Source of the DNA: Adiantum capillus-veneris
Lineage: Eukaryota > Streptophyta > Polypodiopsida > Polypodiales > Pteridaceae
Assembly (NCBI GenBank): GCA_014529385.2
Contig: CM043958.1
Location: forward strand, 154,377,293 to 154,441,292
Direction: 5' to 3'
DNA: 64,000 nt
Below the pieces are notes generated by a model. That model was not told the DNA's origin. It made no database searches and was given only the letters and a program-made list of their open reading frames with translations. Below, piece by piece: positions 1 through 11,567 of the stretch; within the stretch, counting starts at the first letter, position 1, and each line of letters opens with the position of its first letter. The position numbers and the translations under genes are program-made.

Positions 1-28
1 GAAAAGCCGTAGACTTGGAAAAGCTTGA

Positions 29-1205
29 TGTCACGTGACACATCCCAACCCTATGCGTCCGTGGACAAGCTATACCACAGCAGGGTTCAGTCAGTCCAGT
101 CAGTTTAGATTAGCAGTGATCTGGCACTTTTGTGAGTCTATTCATAGACCGTGTATGCCCGGTCACTTAGCATAGATGCATATCCTCCGGTTGCACAATG
201 CATGATCATCGGAATTCCCATCAGAATCCATTAGCATCATCTAGGGGAATTTTCCAATGCATTTAGCCTATTTTCCTATTTATTGATATTTTCACTTATT
301 ATTTTTAGGTGACTTTCCAACAAAAGTAGGTAGGGCAATTTTGCTAAGTTAATAGATAAGCAAACCCAAGTTAGCACTTTCTGGCAGAAGAGGCAGCACG
401 AGCTTCCCGCTCAGCAGGCAACTTCTGAGCAGTACCCCCCCGAGCATCAGATCCATCGCCATTATCACCCCATCCTTGGCGTTTTTCCTAGATCCAGCAT
501 CGCCATCAGGTCTCACCCCCTGGCGTTTCATCCTCTTGCAGACATCGCCATCATCCCCTTTATGCTGGCGATTTTGCCCCTTCAGCGTTTTTTTGTCAGC
601 AACCACTAACGCTAGGCTGCTGCCCTTGCAGCGTTTTTCAGCCTTGGACAGGCCTTTCAGCCTTGGACAGGCCTGCTGTTGCACCGTTTTCAGCAGGTAC
701 AACAGCCCCTAAAAACGCAGCCTGCTAGGTCCAAGTCTTCAGCGTTTTTACCATCGGCAAGACCCCCGACAACTTGATCATTTTCAGCCATAAGCACAGC
801 AAGAAAACAGTCCAATTCAGCCCCGAACAGTCCAAGAATTTCAGCCTATAGAAGATCTCAGATTTCGGCCATCATGTCGCCGTCGTCATCATCGTCGTCG
901 TCATCGGCATAGTCCAACTTGCATCTGTCCATTTGTACACCTCTGTGCAATCAAAGTAGACCACTCTCACCGACGAGAGTGGGGCCTTCGGAGGAGGGTT
1001 TTACAACCTCTCGGGTGTCGTATCTCCTCTCTCGTTCTCTCAGTCTCATTCACTTGCACGCACAATATCCACTCACTTTGTTCGTGATCATAGCACTCTC
1101 CATAAGACAGAAAGCTCTGTCTTTCCCTAAGAACTAAAAGGAACCTTGAGCAATAAAGATCACTAATCTTGAGAAAATACAACATTCATTCCGCTGCACC
1201 TTACA
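29..1205 (+). repeat. 5' LTR of element A1 (family A)
   Basis: The LTR starts TGTCACGTGACA and ends CTTACA directly before the primer-binding site. It is nearly identical to 3338-4507 and to the reverse-oriented copy at 34943-36116. The U3 part has many copies of the word CAGCGTTTT, and the R/U5 part has a GTC/GTCATC trinucleotide stretch near 871-909. Confidence 0.93.
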
Positions 1206-1206
1206 T

Positions 1207-1218
1207 TGGTATCAAAGC
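1207..1218 (+). other. Primer-binding site of A1
   Basis: TGGTATCAAAGC starts one base after the LTR. It matches the usual plant initiator tRNA-Met primer-binding site TGGTATCAGAGC with one difference. Similar sites mark elements B, C, D and H in this window. Confidence 0.85.
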
Positions 1219-1632
1219 TTTGGAAGTGTTCTGCATTACTCAAGGAAAGAACCACAAGAATTTTTTTTGCTTGTTGCAATCGCACGAACCCAAGTTTACT
1301 TGGGTGTGGCCATTCGTAATCGTGTTTTGTTGAAGATTGACAGGAATCCCAAGAAAGAAGGGCTTGTCCAGCCTCCCCTTGTGTCTCTTTTCACTCATTG
1401 AGAGCGGACCATGCACTTAGCGGCCGGCCAATCGACGTCATGTGGGAAAAAGCAACCTTGGTGTGAGCGCAAGGCCACGAAGGGGTGCGCCCGCAGAAAA
1501 GGGTAGAACTCGGGTGAAGAGAAGATCCTTCTCCAACGCGATTTGCAAGCGAAAGAAAACCTCAAGAACCTCAAAACCCAAGATTCTCAGGAATCAAGAA
1601 CCTCAAGACCCTCAAGAACCCACGACTTCAGA

Positions 1633-2175
1633 ATGATCATCACTCGAAGCGGACTGGATACTTCGCTTGGAGGTGATGAGCATGAGAGAGGCGAAGAAGA
1701 ATTTTCCCCACTAGGAGGTTTTTCCGACCCTCCCCCTTTTCCATCTACGACACCGATTGCACTAACTCCTATGGAGGCTTTCGACAAGAGGATGGTGGAC
1801 AAGAAGTTAGAAGACAAAGCAAGAGATGCCGAACAAGAAGCACAAAGAAAAGCCTACGAAGACGACATGGCAGCCATCGAGCGTAAGTACCAAGAAAGAA
1901 TGGCAGCCATAGCGCGTGAGAACGAGCAAGCACGCTTGGAAGCCAAAGAACGACAAGCCAAATTGGATCGTGAATTCAAAGAAAGAAAAGCAAAAATGGA
2001 ACGTAGACACGCAGAGAACCAAGCAAGACAAGCAGAATTTTATCGCAAGAACAAAGCACGACTGCAAGAGATGTTGCGACTCTTTTCTCAAGTGCAGGCA
2101 CCGATACAAGAGATTCGGGAAAAGGAGTCTCTTCTTCTCCATCGCATGATACACAGGATTTGCATGATTCAATGA
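1633..2175 (+). pseudogene. Gag-like N-terminal ORF of A1 with coiled coil
   Basis: The frame is open from upstream, but the start at 1633 is chosen because the protein from there (MIITRSGLDT...) matches the start of the related ORF in element B at 44422 (MVITRSGMDT...). A Pro-rich stretch (FSDPPPFPS) and the conserved LTPMEAFDKRM follow. Residues ~55-165 are a highly charged Ala/Arg/Glu/Lys region, likely a long coiled coil. No zinc knuckle or retrotransposon Gag fold is recognisable. The frame ends at 2175 and coding-like sequence continues in another frame from 2160, so a frameshift has occurred. A structural role in particle assembly is an inference from position. Confidence 0.5.
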
Positions 2176-3326
2176 AGCATGATGATGTTTTGAACGACAA
2201 TGATAAGCACAATGATTTGCATGATGAATTGAATGATAATGATTTGCATGATGATTTGAATGACAATGATAAGCATGATGATTTGGATGCCAATGATTTG
2301 TATAATGATTTGGATGACAATGACAAGCATGATGATTTGCATGAACAAGATGTGATTTCTCACAAGCATAATGAGTTGCATGAAGAAGATGTGATTGTTC
2401 ACAAGGATGATGTGTTAGTTGATGCTTTTCCTAGCGAAGCTAACCTCGTTGTAGATTCGATCAATCACGAAGATCCGATCTTGGCTTTCGAGTCGAGGTC
2501 CAAAGAACCCCCACAGGACGATTCGATCATTCAAGACGAACCGATCTTGGCTCTCGAGCCTTGGTCCAAAGAGCCCTCGTAGGAAGTATTATGTGTTCGC
2601 ATGATTCATACGCGCACATTGTTCGAGTCTTTCATTCGTGAAGGTTTCCTGTATTTTAGTCAACATCGTTATTTGATCCCTTTTCCTAGGCATGACATAT
2701 TGTATGTTGGGCACGTTTCTCTCATGGATGAGCACGATTGTATGTGGATTATTCATGAAAAGTTGAAAAGTTTGTATGTCAAGAAGTTACATTCCATGTC
2801 TCTTCCTTGGCATGACACAGTTGTTGACAAAGCACATGATAGTATGAGCACCAAGCTTGGGCATTTCCATTGTGATTTGCCACAGTTGATTGATTTCGAT
2901 CAAACAGAAAAGATTCGACGCATTGTTTGCATGTGTTTGATGAACGGATTGTCACTCCGTCTCTATGTTCATGTACATTGCATACACAGTCTTTAGAGAA
3001 GACAAGATTTTTTTCCTTCACTTTACATGGAATGGTTATGTTCATGGTTTTGTGTTGGAGATGGTTTCAGGAATTTTCAGCCATGGAGATTCTTGAAGAC
3101 GAAAGAAGCAGGACTCTACACGAAGTTGACGCAAGAAAAGGAGATTCAGAAGACTTTGTGTCGCTTTCCCGGCCCAAAGAAGCAAGCGTTGCAGACATTT
3201 ATGAAGTTCAAGTACCGCACGACCCACACATCGGAGTGGGCCGGCGAAGAGTCCCTTCCAGGATTCCGCATGCTGTTGGCGATCTCCCTCGATGCCATAC
3301 AGTTCGGTACCAGTACCTCACTTTGA
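2160..3326 (+). pseudogene. Conserved 3' ORF of A/B elements, broken; begins with Asp/His 9-residue repeats
   Basis: One frame runs from 2160 to 3326 with in-frame TAG codons at 2580 and 2994. It opens with about five copies of a 9-residue unit (NDNDKHDDL type, 27-nt DNA unit, about 2196-2345). A region conserved with element B (36107-36992, minus) follows: LALEPWSKEP, FREGFLYF-like, CDLPQLI and KKQALQTFMKFKYR. Between about 2927 and 3150 the better match to B is in a neighbouring frame, so at least two frameshifts are present. B reads Gln (CAG) where A1 has the TAG at 2580. I do not recognise the protein family. It ends just before the polypurine tract. Confidence 0.5.
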
Positions 3327-3337
3327 AAAGGAGGGGA
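3326..3337 (+). other. Polypurine tract of A1
   Basis: GAAAAGGAGGGGA-type purine run immediately upstream of the 3' LTR. Another copy of the same 3' end, including a nearby upstream TCGGTAC, lies in reverse at 34851-34890 in element B. Confidence 0.85.
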
Positions 3338-4507
3338 TGTCACATGACACATCCCAACCCTATGTGTCCGTGGACAAGCTATACCACAGCAGGGTTCAGT
3401 CAGTCCAGTCAGTTTAGATTAGCAGTGATCTGGCACTTTTGTGAGTCTATTCGTAGACCGTGCATGCCCAGTCACTTAGCATAGATGCATATCCTCCGGT
3501 TGCACAATGCATGATCATCGGAATTCCCATCAGAATCCATTAGCATCAGTTAGGGGAATTTTCCAATGCATTAAGCCTATTTTCCTATTTATTGGTATTT
3601 TCACTTATTATTTTTAAGTGACTTTCCAACAAAAGTAGGTAGGGCAATTTTGCTAAGTTAATAGATAAGCAAACCCAAGTTAGCACTTTCTGGCAGAAGA
3701 GGCAGCACGAGCTTCCCGCTCAACAGGCAACTTCCCAGCAGTACCCCCCTCAGCATCAGATCCATCGCCATTATCACCCCATCCTTGGCGTTCTTCCTAG
3801 ATCCAACATCGCCATCAAGTCTCACCCCCTGGCGTTTCATCCTCTTGCAGACATCGCCATCATCCCCTTTATGCTGGCGTTTTTGCCCCTTCAGCGTTTT
3901 TTTGTCAGCAACCACTAACGTTAGGCTGCTGCCCTTGCAGCGTTTTTCAGCCTTGGACAGGCCTGCTGTTGCACCGTTTTCAGCATGTACAACAGCCCCT
4001 AAAAACGCAGCCTGCTAGGTCCAAGTCTTCAGCGTTTTTACCATCGGCAAGACCCCCGACAACTTGATCATTTTCAGCCATAAGCACAGCAAGAAAACAG
4101 TACAATTCAGCCCCGAACAGTCCAAGAATTTCAGCCTATAGAAGATCTCAGATTTCAGCCATCATGACGCCGTCGTCATCACCGTCGACGTCATTGGCAT
4201 AGTCCAACTTGCATATGTCCATTGCATTCGCATTGTACACCTCTGTGCAATCAAAGTAGACCACTCTCGCCGACGAGAGTGGGGCCTTCGGAGGAAGGTT
4301 TTACAACCTCTCGGGTGTCGTATCTCTTCTCTCTCTTTCTCTCAGTCTCATTCACTTGCACGCACAATATCCACTCACTATGTTCGTGATCATAGCACTC
4401 TCCATAAGACGGAAAGCTCTCTCTTTCCCTAAGAACTAAAAGGAACCTTGAGCAATAAAGATCACTAATCTTGAGAAAATACAACATTCATTCCGCTGCA
4501 CCTTACA
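3338..4507 (+). repeat. 3' LTR of element A1 (family A)
   Basis: 1170 bp against 1177 bp for the 5' LTR. Differences are a few substitutions and small indels, for example one fewer CCTTGGACAGG unit near 3950. It begins TGTCACATGACA and ends TTACA, followed by the TSD copy cttga. Confidence 0.93.
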
Positions 4508-4579
4508 CTTGATTACGCAGGAGGCTGCACTTTAAAAAAACGATGATTATTCAGGAAGACGAGTAGGCGGCACTTTCAA

Positions 4580-5250
4580 AAAAGCCATGAGTAGGCGGAT
4601 GGATGCAGGAAGAGGAGGGTGGTCGAGGGGATTGGTGAGGAGTAGGCGGATGGATGCAGGAAGAGGAGGGTGGGCGAGGGGATTGGTGAGGACGAGGGGT
4701 TTGGGTAGGGTATGGGCGAGGGGATTAAGAGGAGGGTAGGGCGAGGGGTTGGGGTAGGGTAGAGGCGAGGGCCAAAGAGCAGGTAGGGCGAGGGAGTAAG
4801 GGGAGGGTAGGGGCGAGGGAGTTGGGGTAGGGTAGGGGCGGGGGGTGTGGGCGGATGGGTAGGGGCGAGGGGGTTGGGGTAGGGTAGGGGCGAGGGTAGA
4901 GAGTGGGTAGGGGCGAGGGAGAGGGTGGATAGGGGCGAGGGGAGTAAGGGAGGGTAGGGGCCAGGGTAGAGAGAGTGGGTAGGGGCGAGGGGAGTAAGGG
5001 AGGGTAGGGGCGAGGGGGTTGAGGTAGGGTAGGGGCGAGGGGAGTAAGGGGAGGGTAGGGGCGAGGGGAGTAAGGGCAGGGTAGGGGCAAAGGAAGTAAG
5101 GCGAGGGGGTTGGGGTAGGGTAGGGGCGAGGGGGTGTAAGGGGGAGGTTAGGGGCAAGGGAGAGGTTAGAGGGTAGGCGCGAGGATATAGGGTATGGGCC
5201 AGGGCGAGGTTAGCGGGTAGGGGCGAGGGAGAGAGTAGGGGCGCAGATAC
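4580..5250. repeat. G-rich minisatellite
   Basis: About 670 bp of imperfect units such as GGGTAGGGGCGAGGGGAGTAA, with shorter and longer variants. Strong strand asymmetry (G-rich plus strand) and runs of G3-G5 at short spacing give many potential G-quadruplexes. The long proline-rich open frame on the minus strand is a by-product of the repeat and is not annotated as a gene. Confidence 0.9.
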
Positions 5251-5301
5251 ACCAGGAAGAGAAGGACACAGTGGGGGCACATACAAAGAGAAGGAAGACA
5301 A

Positions 5302-5990
5302 GTGTCTGCTTGCAGATTCAGCTTGGGAGAATTAGATCTGTTGGTTGCTGAAGCTTAGAGAAAAGAAGGCTATTAGGAGATTAAGGCTCGCCAGCAATTT
5401 TTACTCATAGCAAGTTTTGGAGCACAAAAGTACAGAAGCTCTAATGGCCCCTTCCTGGAGCTAGAATAAGAGCTGCACTGCTAATGGGACCAAAGGTTTT
5501 CTGTTGCTAATGGGACCAAAGGTTTTCTGACATAAACACTGCCATATTCTTCACATAGACATTATTGAATTGTGAGCCTCATCAAGTCCTTGATTACATA
5601 TCGTTCACTTTCTCAATCACCATCTAAGCAGATTCCACTTATTCAAACTGAACAAAACCACGACCTTTGGAGACTCCCGACTAGAAGCTTAACTGGAAAG
5701 ACCTTAGTACTTAACGGCAAATAACACTAAGGATAGAAAAAATTAGAGGAGGAGCGATTGGACTGAAGAAGTTCAAGACAATACCCAATTACCAAGACTT
5801 AGTGGAGAAAAGATACCTTAGAGGAAAGGCGGAAACTTACAGACATAGCAGAAACTGAGGCAGTAACAGAACACCCATTCTGGTGGAAAGATAGTGGGGA
5901 GGAGAGAGATGGGACATAGAACCTACAGATGGCGGAATAATTGCACACCCTTTACTCAGAGGAGTAATAGCACTTGATTCTGGAGCCATT
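5302..5990. other. Stretch without recognised gene
   Basis: Sequence between the minisatellite and the end of the element G pol. It should contain the 3' end and 3' LTR of G, but I find no match to LTR family F and no clear polypurine tract. A short direct repeat (TGCTAATGGGACCAAAGGTTTTCTG) occurs twice near 5480-5530. Confidence 0.5.
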
Positions 5991-6026
5991 TACCAGTGGC
6001 AAAGGAACGCCTTCCAAAGTGACTAA

Positions 6027-7679
6027 CTAGACAGCCCCCTGTGGCAAAATCTCCTGTACCCTGAAGGGCCCTTGCCAGGCTGGGATCAACTTCTTAGCTT
6101 TCTTCAAAGACTTAGCTTGATAGAGTAGCACCAGCGAGCCTTGCATTATTTTCGGCCTTCGGAGATGGCGATCATGCCACGCTTTGCGACGAATCTGCTC
6201 GGCTTGGAGAGCATGTGAAGCTAATCTCCTGCTTTCTTCTAACATTGAGAGACGAGAGAGGTTTGCTGAAGCACTCCCAACTGTGACACGAACACTTTCC
6301 ACTCTTGCTGAACCTGAGTTGAACTCATATGGTGCAATTGCCTCTAAGCCAAAAGCTAGCTGGAATGGGGTGTAGTTAGTGGTTGCCTTGAAAGAGGTGC
6401 GATAAGCCCAAACTGTGTCGAGGATAGCCTGAGCCCAAGAGGTTGGATGCAGATGACAAGCTTTCTTAAGAAGTGCGATTAGCACTTTGTTAGTGCTTTC
6501 AGCCTGCCCATTTGCTCTAGGATAGTAAGAGCAAGATTTGCGATGAAAAATCTTGTAATTCGAAAGGAGAGTGGAGATCAAGTCGTTGACAAAATGACTA
6601 CCTCGATCACTCGTGACTTCCAAAGGACACCCAAACCTGCAAAAAATATTTTCATACAAAAATTTTGCGACAGTGGCAGCTCTGCAGTCGATGGTAGCCA
6701 CCACTTCGGCCCATTTTGTTGCATAATCTGTTGCTACCAAGAGATACTTACGATTGCATGGTTGAGCAGATGGAGTAACTGGACCAACAAAGTCCAAGCC
6801 CCATCTCTCAAAGGGCAACCACGCCATAAATACCTGCACAGGGCGATTTGATTGCTTGCTAGGCTTGGGGGCACATCGTTGGCAGACGTCACAAATCTTG
6901 ACATGAGCAATAGCATCTCTAAATATATAGGGCCACCATAAGGCTGTCTGTAAGATTTTTTGCGCCGTGATGTGACCAGGGTAGTGTCCACCTGTAGGAC
7001 CATTGTGTGCATCCTCCAGAATGTGGTCTACTTCATGAGGGGAGACGCACCTGCGCAGCACACCATCTGGCCCAGATTTGTAGAGCTGTCCGCCAATCAA
7101 AGAGAACGGTCTAGACTTCAGCAAGAGTCTTCTTTTTTGCAAGGGAGAAGCATTCTCAGGATATAGGCCAGTAGAGAGCAGATGTAACACATCTCCATAC
7201 CATTCTCGGGTTGTGTCCACCTTAAAAAGATGACTGTCATGAAAATCATCATCAACCCCAGTATTGGGCTCACCTGTGTATATGCGAGAGAGATGGTCGG
7301 CCATGACGTGCCGCTTGCCTGGACTAAGAACTACTTCGAAGTCGAACTCCTGGAATATAAGTAGCCATCTCCACACTCTTCCTGCAACTTGGGGTTTATT
7401 CAGAAGATAGCGTAGCGCATGATGATCTGTGATGATAGTGAAGTGAACCCCTAACAAGTAATGACAAAACTTTTGTAAAGAATACACCATAGGAATACAC
7501 CATACTCCTATGAACCTACGATGATATCCTGTGTGGCCTACAAAGCTCTGTACACCTTTCGGGTTGATGCGAGGTGGTAACTTCAAGATTGACACTATCT
7601 TCTCTGGGTCAGGTGCTAAACCTTTGGCAGACACCACATGGCCTAAAAGTGTGCCCTCAGTGTGACCAAAAAGTGACAT
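6027..7679 (-). pseudogene. Element G pol, distal part: RNase H remnant and integrase
   Basis: A 550-codon frame. It opens with the RT-RNase H connection (LLGHVVSAKGLAPDPEKI, GYHRRFIG) and jumps directly to the second half of RNase H (ITDHHALRYL, HVMADHLSR). The first catalytic Asp and the Glu of RNase H are thus deleted. The integrase follows with an HHCC-type zinc region (HNGPTGGHYPGH ... CDVCQRC) and a DDE core: D in RWGLDFVGP, D in TSDRGSHF, E in NGQAESTNK. There is no chromodomain at the C-terminus, unlike elements D and E, so G belongs to the non-chromodomain (Tat/Athila-like) gypsy branch. The frame is shifted relative to the upstream RT frame at about 7643-7680. Non-functional. Confidence 0.85.
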
Positions 7680-9844
7680 TTGTTAGGATTGAGTTTTAGC
7701 CGTGCCTCTTTGCACCTGAGGAAGACAGCAGAGAGCTGAGCGAGGTGTTCCTCTAGATTTTCCACTGGGGTTGAACATTGAGCACCTGAGAAGGTCGAAA
7801 AATCGTCCATGAAGATGCGAAGATGATCCGTAAGCAGAGGACAAAAGATGAGATATACCGCTCGATTGAAAGAAGGTGGAGCGTTTTTCAACCCAAAAGA
7901 CATTCTTGTGTAGATAAAAATACCCCAAGGAGTCACAAAAGCCGTTTTCAGCTGATCACCTGGATGGATACCCAACTGATTGTATCCACTAAACCCATCC
8001 ATGGAACTGTACAAAACATGCCCTGCTACATCTTCGAGCACACGATCAAAGAAAGGTGTGGGAAAACCATATGGAATAGTTACCTTATTCAGCGCGCGGT
8101 AATCTACACACACGCGAATTTTATTGGACTGCTTCTTAGGCGCTATCACCATGGGTAATAACCACTCAGAGTGCTCCACAGGTACAATGATCCCTGCCTC
8201 TTGCATTTTTTCGAGCTCTGACTTGACAGCCTCTGCATCCTTCGGGTTGAGCTTATAAGCTCGGCCTCTGACAGGCTTAGCCCCTTCAACCAGAGGGATT
8301 GTGTGGAGACCCAATTCTGGTGGGATCCCTTCCAAATCCTTGTAGGACCAAGCAAAAACATCCTTAAACGAGTGAATAAAAGAAAATACCTGGTCAAGTA
8401 ATGCGGGATGCTCCCATAACCAAGCTGCTAAGAGGACATGTTGAGGGTTGTCAGGGTCGCCCAGGTTGACTTTTTCGACAGGGTCACGAGGTGTAACTGT
8501 GGAGGGTACTTCAGAAGTTGAAAAATGAGCTGCCTCTTGGAGCTTCGAGACATCATGTGCTGGCGTTTGATCGATTGGAAACTCCGCATACTCTTCTTGT
8601 AACCATCCTAGTGGAAGCTCATCGAAGGGTAAATCTTCAGACACAGACATAACAGAGTGCTTTTGAGTGGGCAAGGCATCCGACCTGGGAGATGTTAGAG
8701 GAAGGGGGGAATCATTGGGGAGTTCATGCAGAGGAGATTTTTTCCCCCTTCGGTGATGTGTGATAGGTTCCCCAAGGCCGAGGGCTTCCATAGGAGGATC
8801 ATCTGAATCATAAGAATTTGGGGCTGACCCACGTACTTCTTGGACTGGTCCACTGTCTGCTGTAGGACTACTGTCTATTGTAGGACTTATGACATCTGTG
8901 TCCGCCTGAGGAGTTGGAAGAGAGAGTGTTACTGGTACATGTGAGTTTTGAATAGAGACCACATAGCATGGCATCGAGGCGGTAGCTTCCAACCACTGCA
9001 GCAGGTCTTCGTCAGACCCGTCAGGTGGGATGGGCTGCTCAAGGTCGGGATTGGACTGTACTGACAATGAGCTGTGATGAACCACTGGATCCATACCTCC
9101 TTCGAGCCGAATTGGTTGCATGGGGGAGCCAGGAGTATGTATCCACATGGCGTCGTTGCCCCAATCATGAAGTGCCTTTGTATGCCTCAACCATGGTCTA
9201 CCAATCAACAAAGGAAATCCTCCCTCCACCTGAGGAAGACTGACCACCACAAAATCCAAGCTAAATGTGAAGTCTTGTATCATCAGAGGCACCTTCTCTA
9301 CTATGCCCACAGGGTAGACTGTCCTCTGGTCTGCCAATATAACAGTGAATGGAGCAGGGCGGGTAGGCTGCAAACCTAAGGCCAACATAGTAAATTCTGG
9401 CATCAGATTGATCCCAGAGCCACCATCCACTATGACGCCTGAGAATTGATGCCCAAGAATAGACACAGTGAGGCGAGGACTTTTGTAGTCGGTGAGGGGA
9501 GCAGCTGGATATGAAATCATGTAGGACTCCAAGGGCTGCACAGGTAGGTGCCCGCCACTAGGTCCTGCACCAGGGTACAGAGACTGGATGATGGAAAGGG
9601 AGTCACTTCTAAAATTTGCATCAAGTCGAAGCATGTCGTACAGTGAAACTTGCTGAAAAGTGTTTTTCAAGATAGACTCTGCTGTGGGCTTGTTTCCTGT
9701 GATTAGAGCTTGCTCTGGTATCTTAAGCTTCTGCAAGTCCTCTACTGCTTCGATGAAAGCACCATCAATATCTAATAGAAGCGAGGTAGGTTGGCTCTTG
9801 ACACTACCTGCTGGTTTGTCAGCTACTACCGGAGTTTGACTCAT
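7643..9844 (-). pseudogene. Element G pol, proximal part: protease and reverse transcriptase
   Basis: A 733-codon frame. The protease has VIVDGGSGINLM at residues ~138-148 (DGGS in place of DSGA/DTGA, as seen in some Tat-type elements) and a downstream LIGRPWL. A ~280-residue low-complexity linker follows. The RT then shows IRVCVDYRALNK, SSMDGFSGYNQ (first catalytic Asp), MSFGLKNAPPSF and FMDD at ~678-681 as the active-site motif. The reading frame ends in a frameshift at KCHF, where the 6027-7679 frame takes over. It makes cDNA in intact relatives; here the split frame and partial RNase H deletion argue for inactivity. Confidence 0.85.
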
Positions 9845-10586
9845 TTGTGTGACCGGAGATGGAAAGATTGGACCACCAGGGAGGCTGAGCCAAGAGCAGC
9901 TCTCTATGCCCGGGTGAGCACCCCCGCCGGCTCTTCCAATCGCTTCAACCCTTCTTGAGAGGCAACTACAAGAGTGGAAGGCGGTGCCTGTGGAATGGAG
10001 CTTACTGTGATGAGGTTAAGCTTTGGAAATGTAAACTCCTGCTAGTTCTGGCTTGTGCTTGCAGATGTGGACGCTCATTGTTTTGGGCAATCCTTACTAT
10101 AGTGATCCTTAGCTTCAGGGCAATGTCAGCAAGGAGGGGACCCTTCTGGTAAGGGACATTTGCTCTGATAGTGTCCATACTCCCCGCACCTATAGCACAA
10201 AATTGGCCTATTTGAGGGGCGAGGTGGTCTCGGCCCTTACTGCATTGGACCGGATGCTGACGTGTAGAAGCTTTGGGGAACTGAAGGAGTACTAGCATGA
10301 TAAAAGTTGGGGGATGTAAAGTTGTTGTGCATACCTTGCATAGGAGGTGTTGTCAGCAGAGGTGGCATCGGGTTCTGATGGCTGTATGGTGACACCAAGT
10401 TTGATGCAGGCGTAAGCCCTTGTTGGAGAGAAGGACCTAGACTTTGTTGTATCTGCAGTAATCCCTTGTTATAATAGCAATCCTTGTCTTCATGCCCAGA
10501 TTTCTCGCAGAAGTGGCAATAAGCTCTAAGGGGCAGCCTGTGGAGGATGTCCTGGAGAGCGACACGAGCTGCACCATACCATAGCC
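9845..10586 (-). pseudogene. Element G gag C-terminal region with three decayed zinc knuckles
   Basis: Three CX2CX4HX4C motifs lie in different frames on the minus strand: CHFCEKSGHEDKDC (about 10470-10525), CYRCGEYGHYQSKC (about 10155-10200) and C-stop-HCPEAKDHYSKDC (about 10085-10130), where a stop codon replaces one residue. Multiple knuckles are the normal nucleic-acid-binding tail of Gag. Frames are broken by several indels. Confidence 0.65.
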
Positions 10587-11567
10587 TTAGTCTCCTGTTG
10601 AGACCGAAGCTCTTCTAGCTCTCTTGATTTGATCCAAAGCCTCAAGATGTGGGGGTTTCTCCTGGCGAAGAGAGATACTTTTCTCCTCTTGAAGAGCGCG
10701 TTGTAGTTTTAGGGCTTCAAGTTCTCTACGTAAAGAAGTCAATGGATCAGCAGGACTTTCCGAAAACACAGAGGGGGTCTCTATGTGAGGGGAGTTGTTG
10801 AACAGCTCCCTAGCCCCCTCTATCCTAGTAGCAGCTACGATGAACTCCTCCAAAGTGGCGTCGGGTCGGAGACTCTCTCGGAGTTTTTGTTGAGAAGTTT
10901 TGGGAAACGCCTTCTCCGCCCACTTCTTAACCATGAATTCACCGGGTTGCTGAGGAAGCTTGGCAACCAGAGACTTGGTCTTAGTCATAAGCTCTGCAAA
11001 AGTCTCCTCTGGCTGGAGCACCATGTTGGCTAACTCATCCAACACCTTCAGGAACTGGTAGTCACCGGGCCTGAAAGCTACACAGAACTGTTGCCTTAAG
11101 GCTGCCCAGGTTGCAAAATGGTTCTCTGCAAACTGGCTGTACCATTTGTCTGCTAAGCCATCCAAGGTGGATGGAAAGAGTACCAAATAAGCATCTTCCC
11201 TGTTAAGACCACGACCCCTACAGAGAGATACAAACCGCCTTGCATGGTCATCAGCATCTTCTGAAGATAGTCCTTTGAATGTAGGAAACTTGATGTTTAC
11301 CTTAGCCAAAACGCTAGCCAACGGCTCCATGGCCCCTTGCTGAGCCTGTTGCTCAGTAGCCTGCTGTAGTAGAATAGGAGCGAGCTTTACTGGAGAAGGT
11401 GATCTGGAAGATATGGAACCGGATGAAGGAATGGGTGATATATGTGAAGGTATAGGTGATGAGGTTGATGGACTTCTACTAGGTACCAGAGGTCGTCTTC
11501 TGTTATAGTACTTCAGAGGGCTCAGTAGTGCACTTTGACGCTCGACTGACCACCTTGTATGTGTCAT
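10587..11567 (-). pseudogene. Element G gag (retrotransposon Gag domain)
   Basis: A 326-codon frame with a Ser/Pro-rich N-terminus (~25-60). The typical plant retrotransposon Gag core follows at ~85-250: VNIKFPTFKG, DADDHARRFVSLC, FPSTLDGLADKWY, FATWAALRQQF and a conserved PEETFAELM helix. A charged helical segment (LRRELEALKLQRALQEEK) follows. It forms the capsid of the virus-like particle. The C-terminal zinc knuckles lie downstream in other frames. The start at 11567 is simply the first Met; the true start may be the later MEPLASVLAK. Confidence 0.75.

Larger units (their letters stand above)
24..4512 (+). mobile_element. Complete non-autonomous LTR retrotransposon A1
   Basis: Two LTRs (29-1205 and 3338-4507) in direct orientation flank a 2.1-kb internal region. 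The element is bounded by the 5-bp target duplication cttga (24-28 and 4508-4512). A primer-binding site follows the left LTR and a purine tract precedes the right one. The internal region is too short for gag-pol and shows no protease, RT, RNase H or integrase. The element is therefore non-autonomous (TR-GAG/LARD-like) and would need a relative such as element B (33.8-49.9 kb), with which it shares LTR ends, leader, gag start and 3' coding region. The intact TSD suggests it is among the younger insertions in the window. Confidence 0.93.

Noticed and set aside
4576-5301. A 241-codon proline-rich open frame on the minus strand
   Set aside because: It is the translation of the G-rich minisatellite; other frames of the repeat are open too, and there is no domain.
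5302-6026. 3' LTR of element G
   Set aside because: No similarity to LTR family F and no purine tract at the end of pol; the 3' end of G appears lost.
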